Positions 12,765 through 25,675 of a DNA stretch of 64,000 nucleotides are shown one piece after another; positions within the stretch are counted from its first letter, which is position 1; the number at the start of each line of letters is the position of its first letter. A model generated the notes under the pieces. It saw only the letters and a list, made by a program, of their open reading frames with translations. It did no database searches and was not told the DNA's origin. A program made the translations under genes and the position numbers. This DNA is from Piper betle. Taxonomy: Eukaryota; Streptophyta; Magnoliopsida; Piperales; Piperaceae. The stretch covers positions 55,767 through 119,766 of the forward strand of contig JAURVB010009729.1 of NCBI GenBank assembly GCA_033002965.1, given 5' to 3'.

Positions 12765-14419
12765 GATAATATATCAAATTGCTCATCTACTTTATCCATA
12801 AAAGGAATAGTTGTTTCATCCAAATAATTCTCCAAATCAATTCGTGTTGACTCCTTTGATGAACATTTCATAATCAACTTGATTACTCCTTACAACCTCT
12901 TACTTAGGCCTTTAATAGTATGAATACTTAATGAACTTTTAATTCTAATAGAAGGCTTATTTGACACACATCTAGGCATATATTTCACAACACTTGAGTA
13001 AACAATATATATGTTTGTCAAATATTATTTCACTTTTGTGACCATGTCGTCTCCCTCTTCTTTGTAAATCATGTGAAGATAGTACACAACAGAATTTATT
13101 TTTGATCTAGGGAAAATCAAAGCAATCGCTAATAACACATTTCTGTCATTCCAATATTTATCAAACTTTTTCAACATTGCATTTCTCATTGATGATATTA
13201 AATATGACTCACTACTACATAATTCCATCAATTGAAACTTGAACTCACAAATTATGTTGAAAAACAATATTTGATGTCAGATACTTAATGTTAGAAATTT
13301 TTTGGTTAACTCATAAAATGGAGCCAAACATTCATTTATCACTCTTAAATCAAGTTATTCATCCTCAAAAGGGCATATGAAATTCACATCAAATCAACTA
13401 TAATGTTCAAAAACATCTTTGAAATCTAGAGCCATATAAGTCATTTTGTAAGTAGAATTCCACCTAGTCTTCAGATCAAGCACTAAAAAATGTTTAGGTG
13501 CATTCAATTGACTTATATATTTGTAAAAACAATCATTCTTTATAGTTGAACCTTTAATATATTTCACACATTCACGAACCTCTTTGTAAACTTAGCACTC
13601 TTATTCAACCGATCTTGAACAATTAAGTTCAAAATATAAGCACAACATCTCACGTGAAAGCAATCCCCGAAAGATTTAGAGTTTTACTTGAGAAAAAACA
13701 ACTTCATTTCTTTGGTTGCTCCATCATTTGTACTTGCATTGCTAAATGCAATTGTAAAAACCTTTTTATCAAGTTGTCACTCACAAATTTTACTAATAAG
13801 ACACTTAGCTATACATTCTCCGGTATGTCGATTTTCAACTTTGGCAAAATTCAATATATTTTTTGCAATTTCCAATTTTCATTAATAAAATGAGCCTTCA
13901 AAACAATATAAGCAATATTTTGTAAAGAAGTCCAAATATCACTAGTAAAACTAATTTGACTTTTAACTTCTTCCAACATGTCAAAGATGTTTTTTTCTTT
14001 TCATAAATTCCAAGATAATCTCTTATAATTATTTTCCTAAAAACCATCACAAATTGTGGTTGCAAATTACTAACCCACCTTCTAAAGCCTTCATGTTCCA
14101 CGATTGAAAATAGATACTCATATAAGATTATCGTCTCGGCTAACTCTAAACTACTCCTTCCTTGATCAAATTTCCAAACTTTTATTTCATTATCTCCATT
14201 TTTTTCATTCCCATCTTTTAAATTTGTTTCCCACTATCACTACTTATTTTTGTTGTCCTCTTCATTTTAAAATTACGGCACTTCCCTTCAACATGCCTTA
14301 ATAAACAAGTAGTTCCAAAACTTCTGGCTCCCACCAACTTCTTTTCACAATAACGATAAATAGCGCATGGTCCGTTCTCTTCATGTTTTCTATCAAATAG
14401 GTGTTCGAATAATTTCAAT

Positions 14420-15600
14420 GATGTGCAAGTATACACGGCCGAAAAAAGTAATATAATGATAAATTCGAAATCATCCCACAGAGAGTTGAATTTCCTTACA
14501 TTAATTAAAGAAAATAAAATGAAGAACAAAACAAACACAATCGACTTAACTAAATCTAAATAATAACTTTAGATTAAAGGAGTAATTAAAATGATAAAAC
14601 TTGTTCTAGAGTCAAATTTCCCTTAACATGAATTTAATCTTCATCACATCTTACTCTTCTATTCCCCAAATTGTTGATCTAGGATAATTATATGACATGG
14701 TGGCTCCCACTCCTTCATGCTTCTATTACTTTGCCTCAATTTCTACCTCCCGGTAATAATTGATTAATCAACAAAATCACGCATTAACATTAGCCTTACA
14801 ATCGCATATGGTATTATGTATCTCCTGACTACAATGACAAACAAGTCAAAAGACTTGTTATATGATGAATTATCAATAATTAGTCTAATTAATTTCTCAC
14901 GAAATCTAATTAAACCTCATGAACTAAGAAATAGTCAATCAATCTATTCTTAGCATTAAAAACATGATAATTCAAACAATTTGATTGAATAAAAGAGTAA
15001 GAGGTTGAAATGAATTCAATTAAACTATGTTAAGTTCTATTTTTTGCTAGAACGAAATAAAAGATTACTCCATAATAAAAATAGAAAACAAGAAAAAGAA
15101 GAAACTAGTTTTCATTATGAAAGGAAAAGAATGACAAAAACTAGAAATATTTCTTTCACTAAACTCCTAAGCCAAGACTTGAGAAACCCCAAACAACAAA
15201 TGACCACCCCTTTATATAAAAAATGGGATACTAAGGAGATACAAGAATCTGAGGAAGGACTTTACAAAACGATGTGGTCTAATTGATTGTGATGTTTGAT
15301 GAAGTTTCTAACTTCCCGACAATGGCACCAAAGCTATGTATAGCCATCCTCATCGAGCTTTGCCAACACCAAAAATTGTAGCCATCAATGGGTAGGGTCT
15401 AATGCTCTGACCAACAAATCCTAAGCTTAATTTATTTCATTTTTTTCTACATTAAAACTCCAAAATTAAGCATATCTCCTAAAACATTAATTAACTAGAA
15501 TATAACTAGAAATAGCACCTAATTAATAATATTTATACCTGGGAAGTATAAAATCACATTAAAAATATGGGTAAATATTGTATATTTTAAACACTTAACA
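14420..15600. mobile_element. Solo LTR (copy of the 37088-38223 family) inside the hAT gene
   Basis: Aligns along its length with the target-duplication-bounded LTR at 37088-38223. Shared features are a CCCACAGAGAG block, AATTAAAGAAAATAAAAT, a GGCTCCC(A/G)CTCCTTCATGCT block, and the end TATATTTTAAAC(A/G)CTTAACA. It starts near TGATGTGCAAGTATAC. It separates the N-terminal segment of the hAT transposase (15611-15743) from its BED finger (below 14415). The flanks show only a weak CAAT match, so the target duplication is eroded. The open frame at 15044-15286 lies inside it and is not a gene. Confidence 0.78.
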
Positions 15601-15743
15601 ATAGTCTCTTACACAAGATGCCATTTTTCTTTTTTTGATAATGTAGCATTTATAGATTCTCTGTCTTTAACAAAAGAATTTTCACTATCTTTTCCACCTC
15701 CACTTTGTTCATTTACATTTGGTAATGAACTTGCATGATCCAT

Positions 15744-17334
15744 CTTTAAAAAAAACATATTAATTTATAAACATATGTGAAGAAGGAAAAAATTCTACAT
15801 CTATATGTACATAACTATATCTCCCAAGTACCGTGGGCATAAGATGTAATTATCAGGTTATGAATATATTTATATAAGTTATCTAGCACATTTGTCTTAA
15901 TAAACAAATACATAGATGTTCATTAGTGAAAACTTGGTGTACAACCAAAAGGACCTCCTAATCCCTCTTAATTCTCTAAATTTAACCAATTGAATATAAA
16001 ATACATTCCAATTGCAATTCAAAATGGGTACTAATATATTATAAATTCTTCTATGAGATGTAAACAACACACTGCATTCCTCAACAAACTCCAGTGCTGC
16101 TCATAATCAACTCCATTTATAAAAGTGGTGCAAACAAACATTATTGATTGACATTACCTATTCTTTCCATGATGCAAGCTTCCTTGACCAAGCAATTGCG
16201 CAAATAGTGAACAAATCACAGAAGTTGGTGACCTGCAACTAAAAGGACTTCCTTAGACAAACAATAAGAACTCTCAATAATCAACAATGTCAAATACAAA
16301 AGTCAATCAAACCATCAAGAAGATAAGGTGATCCAAATACTCATTCAACATCGAATATGTCTGAATTCTCATTCAACATCAGAGTTATCATTTTGTCAAG
16401 ACAACGTACATCAAACTCTTAATTTTCATATTTTCGTATAAAGCTAATAGTAATTAATTTACACTTAATTCTCAGATTGTCTATGTTTTACATACCAAGT
16501 GATCATCAAGGAAATATTATTCACATTCACACTCACATATACTAATAGGCGAGAATATTATTGTATTATTTATTTCTTCTTATAGCCGAATTACTAGCCA
16601 TATTGAACAAAGATAAGCTTGCACTGATATGTGTTGAGGCTGCACCCCATTTACAAACTCATGAAATTCAATGATAAACATGGTCAATATGTAACACAAC
16701 AAAGGTTGACCATGTGGGAAAGAAAACTCATAAACCAAGCACAAGCAACAACATCATGATTGGAATTAAACATTATTGGTTCCAGAACTATACATAATGC
16801 AACATGGTACCACTGCTAGCCTTCCTATACATGCACAACAATGTCCTAGACAAGCACATTACCAGATAATAGACATAGGGAATTATCAAACACATTACCC
16901 GCGATGTGGGGGGATTGGGGGAGATGAGGGGCAAGTTGTTGCTAATGAGGAAATGAAAAAAGGGGGCTTTTATAGGGAATTATCAAAGAAATCCTTACAC
17001 ATGCTATTATGATCGGAATCATCCTTGAGGAGAAGGGGCGGTGGAGAGGGGAAGCGGGTAGTAGTTGGCGGGTGTCATTTGTACCGGACGACAGTGTGGT
17101 TCAGCCACCGGCAATGTGGGGAGGTTTGGGGGAGAATGGAGATGCGGGTTGTTAGCTCATTAGGGTTTTTTAATTTTGGACTGTCCACAAACAATGCTTG
17201 GGCCTGTCAGACAACTCGGACATTGGCTTGGTGGCTGACAAAAGATTGTCTGACGTTCGTCCAACTGATGCTCACCCCTAGTGGGTACCGACGGAGCCCA
17301 AGCATCGACAATTCAAATAGTGCTTAAGTGAGAC
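15744..17334. other. Intergenic, no gene recognised
   Basis: The part 15744-16760 is AT-rich and featureless. A G-rich stretch at 16900-17300 has two similar segments (GTGGGG.GATTGGGGGAGATG near 16910 and GTGGGGAGGTTTGGGGGAGAATGG near 17115). The short open frames there show no domain. Confidence 0.5.
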
Positions 17335-19069
17335 TTTGAGTTGGATCTTGTAATTTTCAAAATCTCATCAAGGGATCTCATCTTTAAGGTTTTTTTATTC
17401 TGAAAGATCGATTAAATGACCAATAGATAGTGGGATAAAGTTAAATGACACTAACTTCATTATGCAATATAAATCAAATATGGTGAGCCAAACAAAAGAT
17501 CAAGCAGAAGAGAGTCCTAAAAGACCTAAGAAGAATTCCTCATCCTATCGTGGCAAGATTAAACTCCGAGCAGCTTAGTGATGTAGACAATTACACACAC
17601 TTGAATGATGAATGCGTGAAATGCATGAACGTCCTAAATTCAGCAAGAATGTGTGGCAAGCAAAAAGAAATTAAATAAACATTCAACTAATTTGGTCTAA
17701 TAACCGATTTCATACGTGAATTCTGATATTGTGAAATAAGTTGATCTGATTAATAAACTATATGCTGAAATCATTAGTGTGATGTATTTATATTAGGAAC
17801 CTCAACTCGGCTCAAACCTACGCAATTGAGATATCAGAAGATGTTGGTGTGCCCGGGGATCTGGACACTTAAGCTTAAGATATCCTAATATACTAAACAC
17901 TAATACAATATTTGAATTATTATTAAAAGAATCCAAACTAACTGGTAAATTAGTTAGCAACCCCAATAGTTAGGTCGTCGAGGCGAGCTGAGATTTGGAA
18001 CTTAAAGATGTTGAATCAAACTGATTAGATTGGCTCATGCAGAGCAAATTAAGAATAACAATCACCCAACCCATCTATGTAGATAATTATTTTTATTAAT
18101 TAAACCTTTTATCATTTATGAAATTAATTAATTGCATCGCCAACTTGATTAAGATCATGCGGTGAGTTAGTTTATAATGACACATGCATGAAAATTATTA
18201 TTACTTTGCTTATTTAATTAATTAGTGTTTAGTGCGCTATCCGAGGCAACTCAAACATGACCCAAACTCCTAAAGTTTAAATATTTTTATATTAGGTGAT
18301 GTCGGTAGCACGTTATTGCGCACATTCAATGTATGCACAATAAATAACCCAAATATTTATAAAGATGCAAAATTTATATAAAAATCATATTTTGAGAATG
18401 ATCTAATATGTAAAATATAATGAATAATATATTAACATGATCAAAATAATGAGACCTACATGAAACAATGCAAAACGTCCAAAACAACTAAAGAAAGGGG
18501 GAGAAAGGTGTACCCAAAGGGAGAGGAAGATAAAGGGGAAGAAAGATGGGGGAAAGGAGGAGAAAGGGAGGAAGAAACGGGGGAAAAGAGAGGGGAAAGA
18601 GGGAGGCAGAAGAGGACGGCGGTGGCCAAAGGGAAGGGGAGGAGAGGTGAGGAGAGAAAAAAAGCAACTAGGGTTTTATAAAACACCCAACCGATGCCAG
18701 CACAAAGGCACCCAAGGGTTGCCCTTGTGCCCTGCACTGGGATGCAGACTCGCATCGTGCAAGGGTGCAAAGGCACCGGGGGGGGCACCCTTGTGCTTGA
18801 CACAAAGCTGGGGGTGCACACTAGAAATGCATTCAACATGACTCTAACACAACACACAGCCCTAAGCTAACTAAAACACCAGAAATAACAACAAAGTCAT
18901 TGCTTGGCAATTGAGGCTTACTGGATAATACTCAATGGCAGGCATGCCCAAGCCCACAACAACATATAAGGACCCACTTAGTGCCCACCCAATCGGACCA
19001 GACTGGTTGCACGCTAGCCAAGTCGAGCCCAACCGCCAAACTGATTATAAAAACATTGGACCAATGGAC

Positions 19070-19644
19070 TGTTGGGTTTATCCCACATTAGTCGTAGAGG
19101 TTGTTGGTAACGAAAGCCTTATTCCTTGAGCTAGCTTTTGGATTAAGAGAGGCCCATGACACCTATTGCGAGTTTCCTTTGGTTGTTTAAAGTCTTTTTG
19201 GGGGCCCAAAGGATCCAACAGTGGTTTCAAAACTTGGGTGGGAGCCCAAACGGCCCAACAAGTGGTATCAGAGCGAAGTTCGAGTTAGGTTTGCCTATGC
19301 CAATTGTTGTTGTTTCCTTCATGGGTTCCACCTGATGATTTAAAGAGGAGTTTGCCAGGTGGGTGCCATCTGATTTAAGGGGAGTGTGTCAGACAATGAT
19401 GGTTTCAGGCCACGCCCGATGTGTAAAGGGGAGTTGTTGGGTTTATCTCACATCAATCGTAGAGGTTGTTGGTGACTTGTATATAGACAAATAGGAAAGC
19501 CTTATTCCTTGAGCTAGCTTTTGGATTAAGAGAAGCATGTGACACCTATTGCTAATTTCCTTTGGTTATTTAAAGTCCCTTTTAGGGGCTCGAAGGGCCC
19601 AACAGTGGTTTAGGAGCTTGGGTGGGGGCCCAAAGGGCCCAACA
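19070..19644 (+). mobile_element. TRIM 1: complete miniature LTR retrotransposon, 575 bp
   Basis: Two direct terminal repeats, 19070-19260 (191 bp) and 19435-19644 (210 bp), both start TGTTGGGTTTATC and end GGCCCAACA. The 5' copy lacks a 22-nt stretch around 19116. A perfect 5-bp target duplication TGGAC lies at 19065-19069 and 19645-19649. The 174-bp interior has a primer binding site TGGTATCAGAGC (19263-19274), complementary to initiator tRNA-Met, two bases after the LTR. A polypurine tract AAAGGGGAG ends just before the second LTR. There is no coding capacity, as expected of a TRIM, which needs enzymes supplied in trans. It sits in the 3' LTR of element B. Confidence 0.95.
19263..19274 (+). 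promoter_or_regulatory. Primer binding site of TRIM 1
   Basis: TGGTATCAGAGC, the standard plant site pairing with the 3' end of initiator tRNA-Met, at +3 from the LTR end. Confidence 0.93.
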
Positions 19645-19670
19645 TGGACTGGGTTTTATAACCCCATTTT

Positions 19671-22600
19671 AAGAAAATTCCATCCTTGAAATTTACCTTA
19701 AGGAGAACCAACCACCCAAAGCACAAAGCAGTAGCAACAACAATATGAGTTGCAAGCTAGAAGCAAGGAAGAGAGAAGAACGGAGGCTACTTCACGCAAC
19801 ATTTGGAGCGAACAAGTCAGGGAAACACTACCTCATCTCACCCTCACACTCCCAAGTCACCTCCTCAATGCCACGCCTAGACTACAAAACCTTAACCAGG
19901 GCCTTCAAATAACAATTCAAGATCTGCACAACCTCCTTATCATATGACAGGTTGGGCCGGAGCTCCAACTCCTCATACATGATCTGATGTAATCGATCAG
20001 GTGTATACCTCTTTAGTAGAGAAAAATGAAATACGAGGTGCATTTCTGACAAACTAGGTGGAAGGGCAAGTCTATAGGCCACCTCTTCTACTCACTCAAG
20101 CACCTCAAACAAACCAACATATCTCAGGCTCAACTTGCCTCACTTCCCAAATCTCACTCTTCCTTTGATTGGGAAAATTTTTAGAGGAACGGGATCTCCA
20201 GAAGCCAAACTGACCTCACGACATCTCTGATCTACATACAAGTGTTTTCTGTCAGATGCTGCCCTTAACTACTAACGGATGGTCTTAATGATTCTCAAAG
20301 AATCCTATAACATCTCTAGACCAACTACCAATGGTTGTCTGCACTCAAACCAACACGTGGTGAATCTACATGATCTATCATACAACGCCTTACTTGATAA
20401 CTGTTGTTGTAAGAAAAATCTACAAACAAAAGATGCTCATCCCATGAACTGCCAAAGTTTAGTACACATGATCTAAGCAAGTCCTCAAGGATTTAAATTG
20501 TCCCTATGACTACACATCTTTTAGATGATGATACGTCATACTGAACCTAGTCTGTGTGCCCAACTCTTTCTGCAATAAAGTTTAGAACACAAACGTGAAC
20601 CTTGGATCTCGGTAAGACTTAATCTCTCTCAGCACTCCATGCAGCCTGATAATCTGATCTTTGTACAGTCTAACTAAAGTAGTCAAGGGACAAGTTTTCC
20701 TGATCAGAATGAAGTGGGCTGATTTCCTCAATCATTCTACAATCACCCACACTATATCAAGCTAGCGGCGTGTATGTGGTAGACCTGTGGCAAAATCACA
20801 AGTGATACAATCTCACTTCCACTCTGGAAGCAGCAACGGCTAAAGCATCCCTCTAGCTCTCATGTGCTAGGCTTTCACCGGCTGATGGACAAGGCATCTT
20901 GACCCCACATCAAGCTCATCTTTCTTTATCCCAGGCCACCAATATGATTTACAAACATCACGATACATTTTCATAGATCCAGGGTGGACTGTATATGTCG
21001 AACAGTGTGCCTTTTGAAGAATCTATTGTCAGATACCTGAGTGCACTTGCTACTCTATCACGCACAACCAGCCTTGCATACAGACAAACCCATCAGCATC
21101 TCAAGTCAAACCAGGGTATAGTACTTGTGCCATCCAACTATCCGGCTACTCATCCTCATCATGAAGCTGTCCGATCCGGTCCAACATTATCGGGCTGATC
21201 GCTATTTTGGCCATCATTGCCACCAACCCTCTATCAAATACAATGGCCCTCTAATTGCTCTACTAAATGCCCGTCGTTGCCAATTTGGCTCCACATTATA
21301 CTGGCCTCTGACTCAAGTCATCTGCCACTACATTTTCCTTTCCCAACTGGTAGATAATCTAGATGTTATAATCGGCTAGGAACTCAAATCACTGCCTCTA
21401 TTTATTGTTAAAGATATACTTTAAGCTCTTGTGATTAGTGTAGAGTAAGAAGGATATTCCATACAAGTAGTGGCGCCAAATCTAAATAGCAAAGACCACC
21501 ACTGTCAACTCTAAATTATGTGTCGGATAATTCTACTTGTGAACTTTCAACTAGCGGGACGCATATGTTATCACTCTGCCCCACTGCATCAACATGCAGC
21601 CAAGTCCGATACCCAAAGCATCTTTCTACACAACGAAGTTATCATGGCCATCTAGGAGACTCAAGGCGGGCACTGAAGTGAGCTGGTCCTTCAATGGCTC
21701 AAAGTTGTGTTTCCGGGCATCAATCCACACGAAGCATTCCTCCTTTCTAATCAACTGTATGAGAGGGGTTGCTATTGAGGAGGAACCAGTTTGAACCATT
21801 GGTAGTGGCCTCCAAGACTTAAAAAGCTCCAAATCTTTGACAGTGCCCTTGGTTTCTCCCATTTGAGAACTGCCTCAACCTTGGCCGGATCTACTTATAT
21901 GCATGCCAACGACACCACGTGACCAAGGAATACTACCTCAAATAGCCAAAATTCACTATACAACAGGTGCTAACGCAGAGCTTGTAAGGCTATCTGCAAG
22001 TGTGTTTCATGCTCCTCCCGAAGCCTCGAGTAGATCAGAATGTCCTCAATGAAAACAATTATAAACTGATTTAGATATGGCCTGAACACCCCGTTCATGA
22101 GATTCATAAACACTATCAAGGCATTCGTCAAGCCGAAGGGCATGACAAGGAACTCATAATGACTGTATCTCATCCTAAAAGTTGTCTTCTGTACATCTTC
22201 TTCTCTGATCATGAGCTGAAGATAACCTGACTAAAGAACAATCTTTGAAAACACAGAGACTTCCCCCAATTGGCCAAACATATCATCAATCCTAGGCAAG
22301 GGATATATGCTCTTCACCGTCACATGGTGAGCATCTCATAGTTAATGCACAACTGTAGATTGTTGTCCTTCTTCGTAACGAAGAGGATAGGAGCACCCTA
22401 GGTTGAGATGCCCAGTGTGATAAACCCCTAATCCAACAACTCCTCTAACCCCTCCTTGAGCTTCCTGAGCTCAAGTGGGGCCGTATGATAAGGTTCTCTA
22501 GAAATTGATGTGAAACCAAGTCAATGGTGAACTCTGCCTCCCTGGCTGGTGGAAAACTTGGCACATCATCCGAAAACACATTAGCAAAATCACAAACAAT

Positions 22601-23033
22601 TGAAATCTCTGCCAACTTTGGTCTCCTCTACTCTATCATGGCAATCACACTCGCAAGGGACACCTCATAGCCTCTTCTCATCACCCTCTGATAGGAGATG
22701 ATCGTCAGATCATTGTCTTAGGCTCAGCCCTAGAATGGTATCTTCACCTTTGTCTAAGATGAAGGTAAAATTTCAACTTCTGGCATTCAATCATAGCCAG
22801 ATGTCTTGACATCCACTCCATCTAAAAGATCACATCAAACTCACACATCAATAGTACTATAAAATCAGTAAATAAAATTTTTTGTTGTATAGACATAGAA
22901 ATACCTCTCACGCACTCTTCAGTTGTGAGGACTGCTCTGACAAAAGTAGTCACAAAAAGTCATAGCCTAAGTTTTCTAGTCCTACTCCAATTCTAGGGAT
23001 GAAAGTTTGAGCTATGACTGTATGGATGCTACC
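19671..23033 (-). pseudogene. Element B pol: Tekay/Del-like gypsy polyprotein remnant
   Basis: Order on the minus strand: end of protease (about 23033-22730, starting inside the DSG active-site motif and continuing IAQTFIPRIG). Next come reverse transcriptase (about 22490-21970, with [20 protein letters not shown] and a catalytic box reading I-E-D instead of x-D-D), RNase H (about 21860-21400, ECFVWIDARKHNFEPLK), and integrase (RLHGVLREI...YRDPRFT at about 20.65 kb). The integrase C-terminus (HLVFHFSLLKRYTPD) is at 20082-19882. Numerous stops and frameshifts are present. The upstream half of the protease continues at 38369 on the other side of inserted element A. Confidence 0.85.
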
Positions 23034-23357
23034 TGTAACACACCAAATTTGGTTTGCTATTAACCAAATGCAAAATGTTACAGGGGACCAAACCGATTCT
23101 CAATATGATTAATTTAGTCAACCCAAACTTAAGCAGAAGGGATCTAATCTAAGTTTCATAAGATGAAAAGCATGCCACAATGAATGTATGAAATGCACAA
23201 CCTAGTATGATGCAACTTGAATGATATGATAACAAAAAAATTGCACCGCAATCGATCTAAATATTATAAAAATCTTTTCAATAGATAGATAGAGTTTCCC
23301 CCAAAGGTGTAATAAGGAAACCATCCTACCCATCATTATATCACAACACACACAAAC

Positions 23358-23358
<1 letters not shown>

Positions 23359-23397
<39 letters not shown>
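23359..23397. repeat. (CA)n microsatellite in the LTR of element A
   Basis: About 19 AC units at the position where the sister LTR (34549-34592) has an (AT)n run; flanks on both sides align. Confidence 0.93.
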
Positions 23398-23403
<6 letters not shown>

Positions 23404-24744
23404 ATAACAAGACCTATAAGAACATCACATTTTGTCAGTATCGTAACTCTAACTGGGTCCTAACCCGCCTACCAATCCCATTCACATAACATGTTAACCG
23501 TTCATTAAACGTCATTAAAATATTTATCAAAAGTTTTGTACATTCACCAGCATCATAAATAAGCATCGTCAGGCATGTGAGTGAGCAAGGATGTCACTAC
23601 TCATTCGTCAAGTTTGGCATATCCAGTTGTATCTGATGATCACCTACATATATAATAGAAAATTGTTAGCAACGATTGTCACAAGTCTAGAAAATAACTA
23701 ATATAAAATAGTCAATGAGAGCTAACTCTCATGAAAAGAAAACATGTATATACTTCACCATAACTCTTATGAGGGTAACTACTGAGGAGCCATCGAGCTA
23801 TAATCTAGATTGCATCCCGAACTGACTGGTCTGATGTCTTTCTTGGCATTTTCTCAGTTTCTTCTAGTCCCTTGGAACTACCAATATATCCTAAACCCTC
23901 TCTGATCCTCTATATTTCTCCTGCCCTTTAGCACAAAGGACAACTACTCTCAGGCAGTCACCTTTAGTACCCTTTAAACCATATGTCTGAGTGTGCACTA
24001 TACTAATACATTTTTCTGGGTGTGAGGAACTCAAAATGTGGGTTGTCAAGATCCCTTATGAAAGGAATAGCCTTCTCACTAATCCAAAGCCACTATGACT
24101 AGCACATGCACCCACTCATGGTACGTGCGAGTCATTTTTTCCATCTCTCGTCTCACTGAAACTCAATAAAATTCATATATAGCACTGAGAAAGGATTTAA
24201 TATTTTAAGCCCGAAGGCAAGTTGTGGTGGGTCTTATTTTTTAAATCAGACTCGAAGGACCTCATCCTTGAGGGTTATTAATCCCAAAAACTAGTTCGCT
24301 AAAATTGCCCATGTTATGAGGGGGTCTGATAAATCACCAATTAGCATGTCCTGGAACATACAATCCAAAGCAACAATAGAAGACATCGAGTATCAAGAGT
24401 ACGAGTTCTAAATGGACATGGTAAAAGCTCCAAATGGGGTATCACGCCTATGCAGCGAGCTCTTACATAGACAGGACTATATTCTAATGCCCACGTACAC
24501 CTACATGATGCATGAATGACATGATAGATAAATCAAACAACACTAGGGCAATCAAGTCTATTGTGATCAATCCAAACAAATCCAAATAATTATATCACAT
24601 GAATCTATATTCCTAGTGGATGATGTCATCAACATCACAAATTTGTTAATATGTAATTTAAACATATCAATTAACTAATTAAAGATCATAATTCTTTTTA
24701 ATAATCAAACAAATACTTAATTATGACAACTTAATCATTAGAAC

Positions 24745-25675
24745 CATGGTTGCATGAATCGGAATCGGAATCGGAATCGGTTTTCCAGGGAGTCGGAATC
24801 GGAATCGGAATCGGTCTGAATCGGCCAAGAATCGGTTCAGTTGAATCGGTCCAAATTAATTTAATCGGTCATATATAATAATTTGACAATTTATAATATA
24901 AATATATTAAAATTGGGTATTGATGTTATTTTGATATTATTCTGTGTATTATAGTTTCTGATATTTTTAAATATTTTTTAAGATTTTTTTTAAATTATTT
25001 AGAATTAATTATTATTTTTGACTCGAGTTAGACTCGAGTCAACTTTTAATTACGAGAATGCCACTCTTTACCCTCGCCGCCGCCGCCGGCCCGGTCGGCG
25101 GCGAGTCTCGAGGCGGCGATGTCGGAGGATGTCGGCAGCCCGGTCGGACGAACAGTCAGCGGCCCGCAGCCGGCGGCGAGGCGGCCCGGAGCGGCGGCGA
25201 GTCGGCGGCGAGTCGCGGCGATTCGTGCGTCACAGCCCGATTCGGTCCGGCCACACTTCGGCGGCGACGTTACGAGGTCGGCGGCGAGGTCGGTAGCCCG
25301 GTCGGCGGCGAGCCCGGAGTCGGGGAGCACGGCGGAGGGCGGAAACGGGGCGGCGGCGGGCGGACGAGCGGCGGCGGCGTGGGGGAGCGGGTTTGATTTT
25401 AGGTTTTTAAAATCCAAATTACCATTTTACCCATGCTTAAATAATTTAATAAAAATCATACCTAGGGTATTTTAGTAATTTCATTAAAAAAACCGATTCC
25501 GATTTAAATCGGCCGATTCCGATTCCGAGTTAAATCGGTCGGAATCGGCCGAACTCGGCCGATTCCAAGGCCGATTCGGGGCCGACCGAGTCGGCCCCGA
25601 AATCGGATCGGCATCGCGCCGATCCGATTTAAATCGGCCGATTCCGCATGGAATCGGCCGATTCGTGCAACAGTG
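24745..25675. mobile_element. Non-autonomous hAT-type DNA transposon, 931 bp
   Basis: Inserted in the 3' LTR of element A; the sister LTR at about 35940 is uninterrupted. Perfect 8-bp target duplication ATTAGAAC at 24737-24744 and 25676-25683. Terminal inverted repeats are CATGGTTGCATGAATCGG at the left and, on the other strand, CACTGTTGCACGAATCGG at the right. An 8-bp duplication with CA(G/T)GGTTGCA-like ends fits the hAT superfamily. Subterminal regions are dense in AATCGG/CCGATT repeats (24758-24850, 25490-25660), typical transposase-binding arrays. The middle (25060-25395) is a GC-rich CGGCGG-type island with overlapping open frames in several registers, none protein-like. It codes for no transposase. 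Confidence 0.93.

Larger units (their letters stand above)
12277..15743 (-). pseudogene. hAT-superfamily transposase (Ac-like, BED finger), decayed and split
   Basis: Reading the minus strand: a start at 15743 opens an N-terminal segment (MDHASS..., to about 15611). An LTR then interrupts the gene. From about 14415 follows a BED zinc finger (Cys-x2-Cys ... His-x4-Cys, in CAIYRYCEKKLVG...LLRHVEGKC). A hAT core comes next: EGFRRWVSNLQPQFV at 14.1 kb, a LDLKTRWNSTY block at about 13.47 kb and a KFDKYWNDRNVLLAIA block at 13.2 kb. The C-terminal dimerisation region follows (SFSIGEQIIGSTRNSLNPK at about 12.57 kb), with a last exon ending in an acidic EEWEDID tail at 12277. Several stops and frame changes separate the blocks, so no active transposase can be made. 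Terminal inverted repeats were not found. Confidence 0.85.
17335..19660 (-). mobile_element. Left (3') LTR of old Tekay-like element B, truncated
   Basis: Shares the GGATCT..ATCTCAT, GATCGATTAAATG and GTGGGAT blocks of the better preserved LTRs at 34-38 and 53-55 kb. It ends GGGTTTTATA at 19660, matching the GGGTTTTACA end of those LTRs. Directly after it, read on the minus strand, is the polypurine-type sequence AAAATGGGGT preceded by TTTCAAGGATGGAATTTTC, the usual end of a gypsy internal region. The first kilobase of a full LTR is missing on the left. The purine-rich stretch at 18480-18660 matches 39400-39560. Confidence 0.6.

Noticed and set aside
15311..15335. Sequence like a tRNA-Asp primer binding site (rc of TGGTGCCATTGTCGGGAA)
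   Set aside because: It falls inside the LTR copy at 14420-15600 and not next to an LTR end, and is absent from the bounded copy at 37088-38223.
25018..25475. Several overlapping GC-rich open frames on both strands
   Set aside because: Inside the non-autonomous hAT-type element; long frames in all registers are expected from CGG-rich composition.
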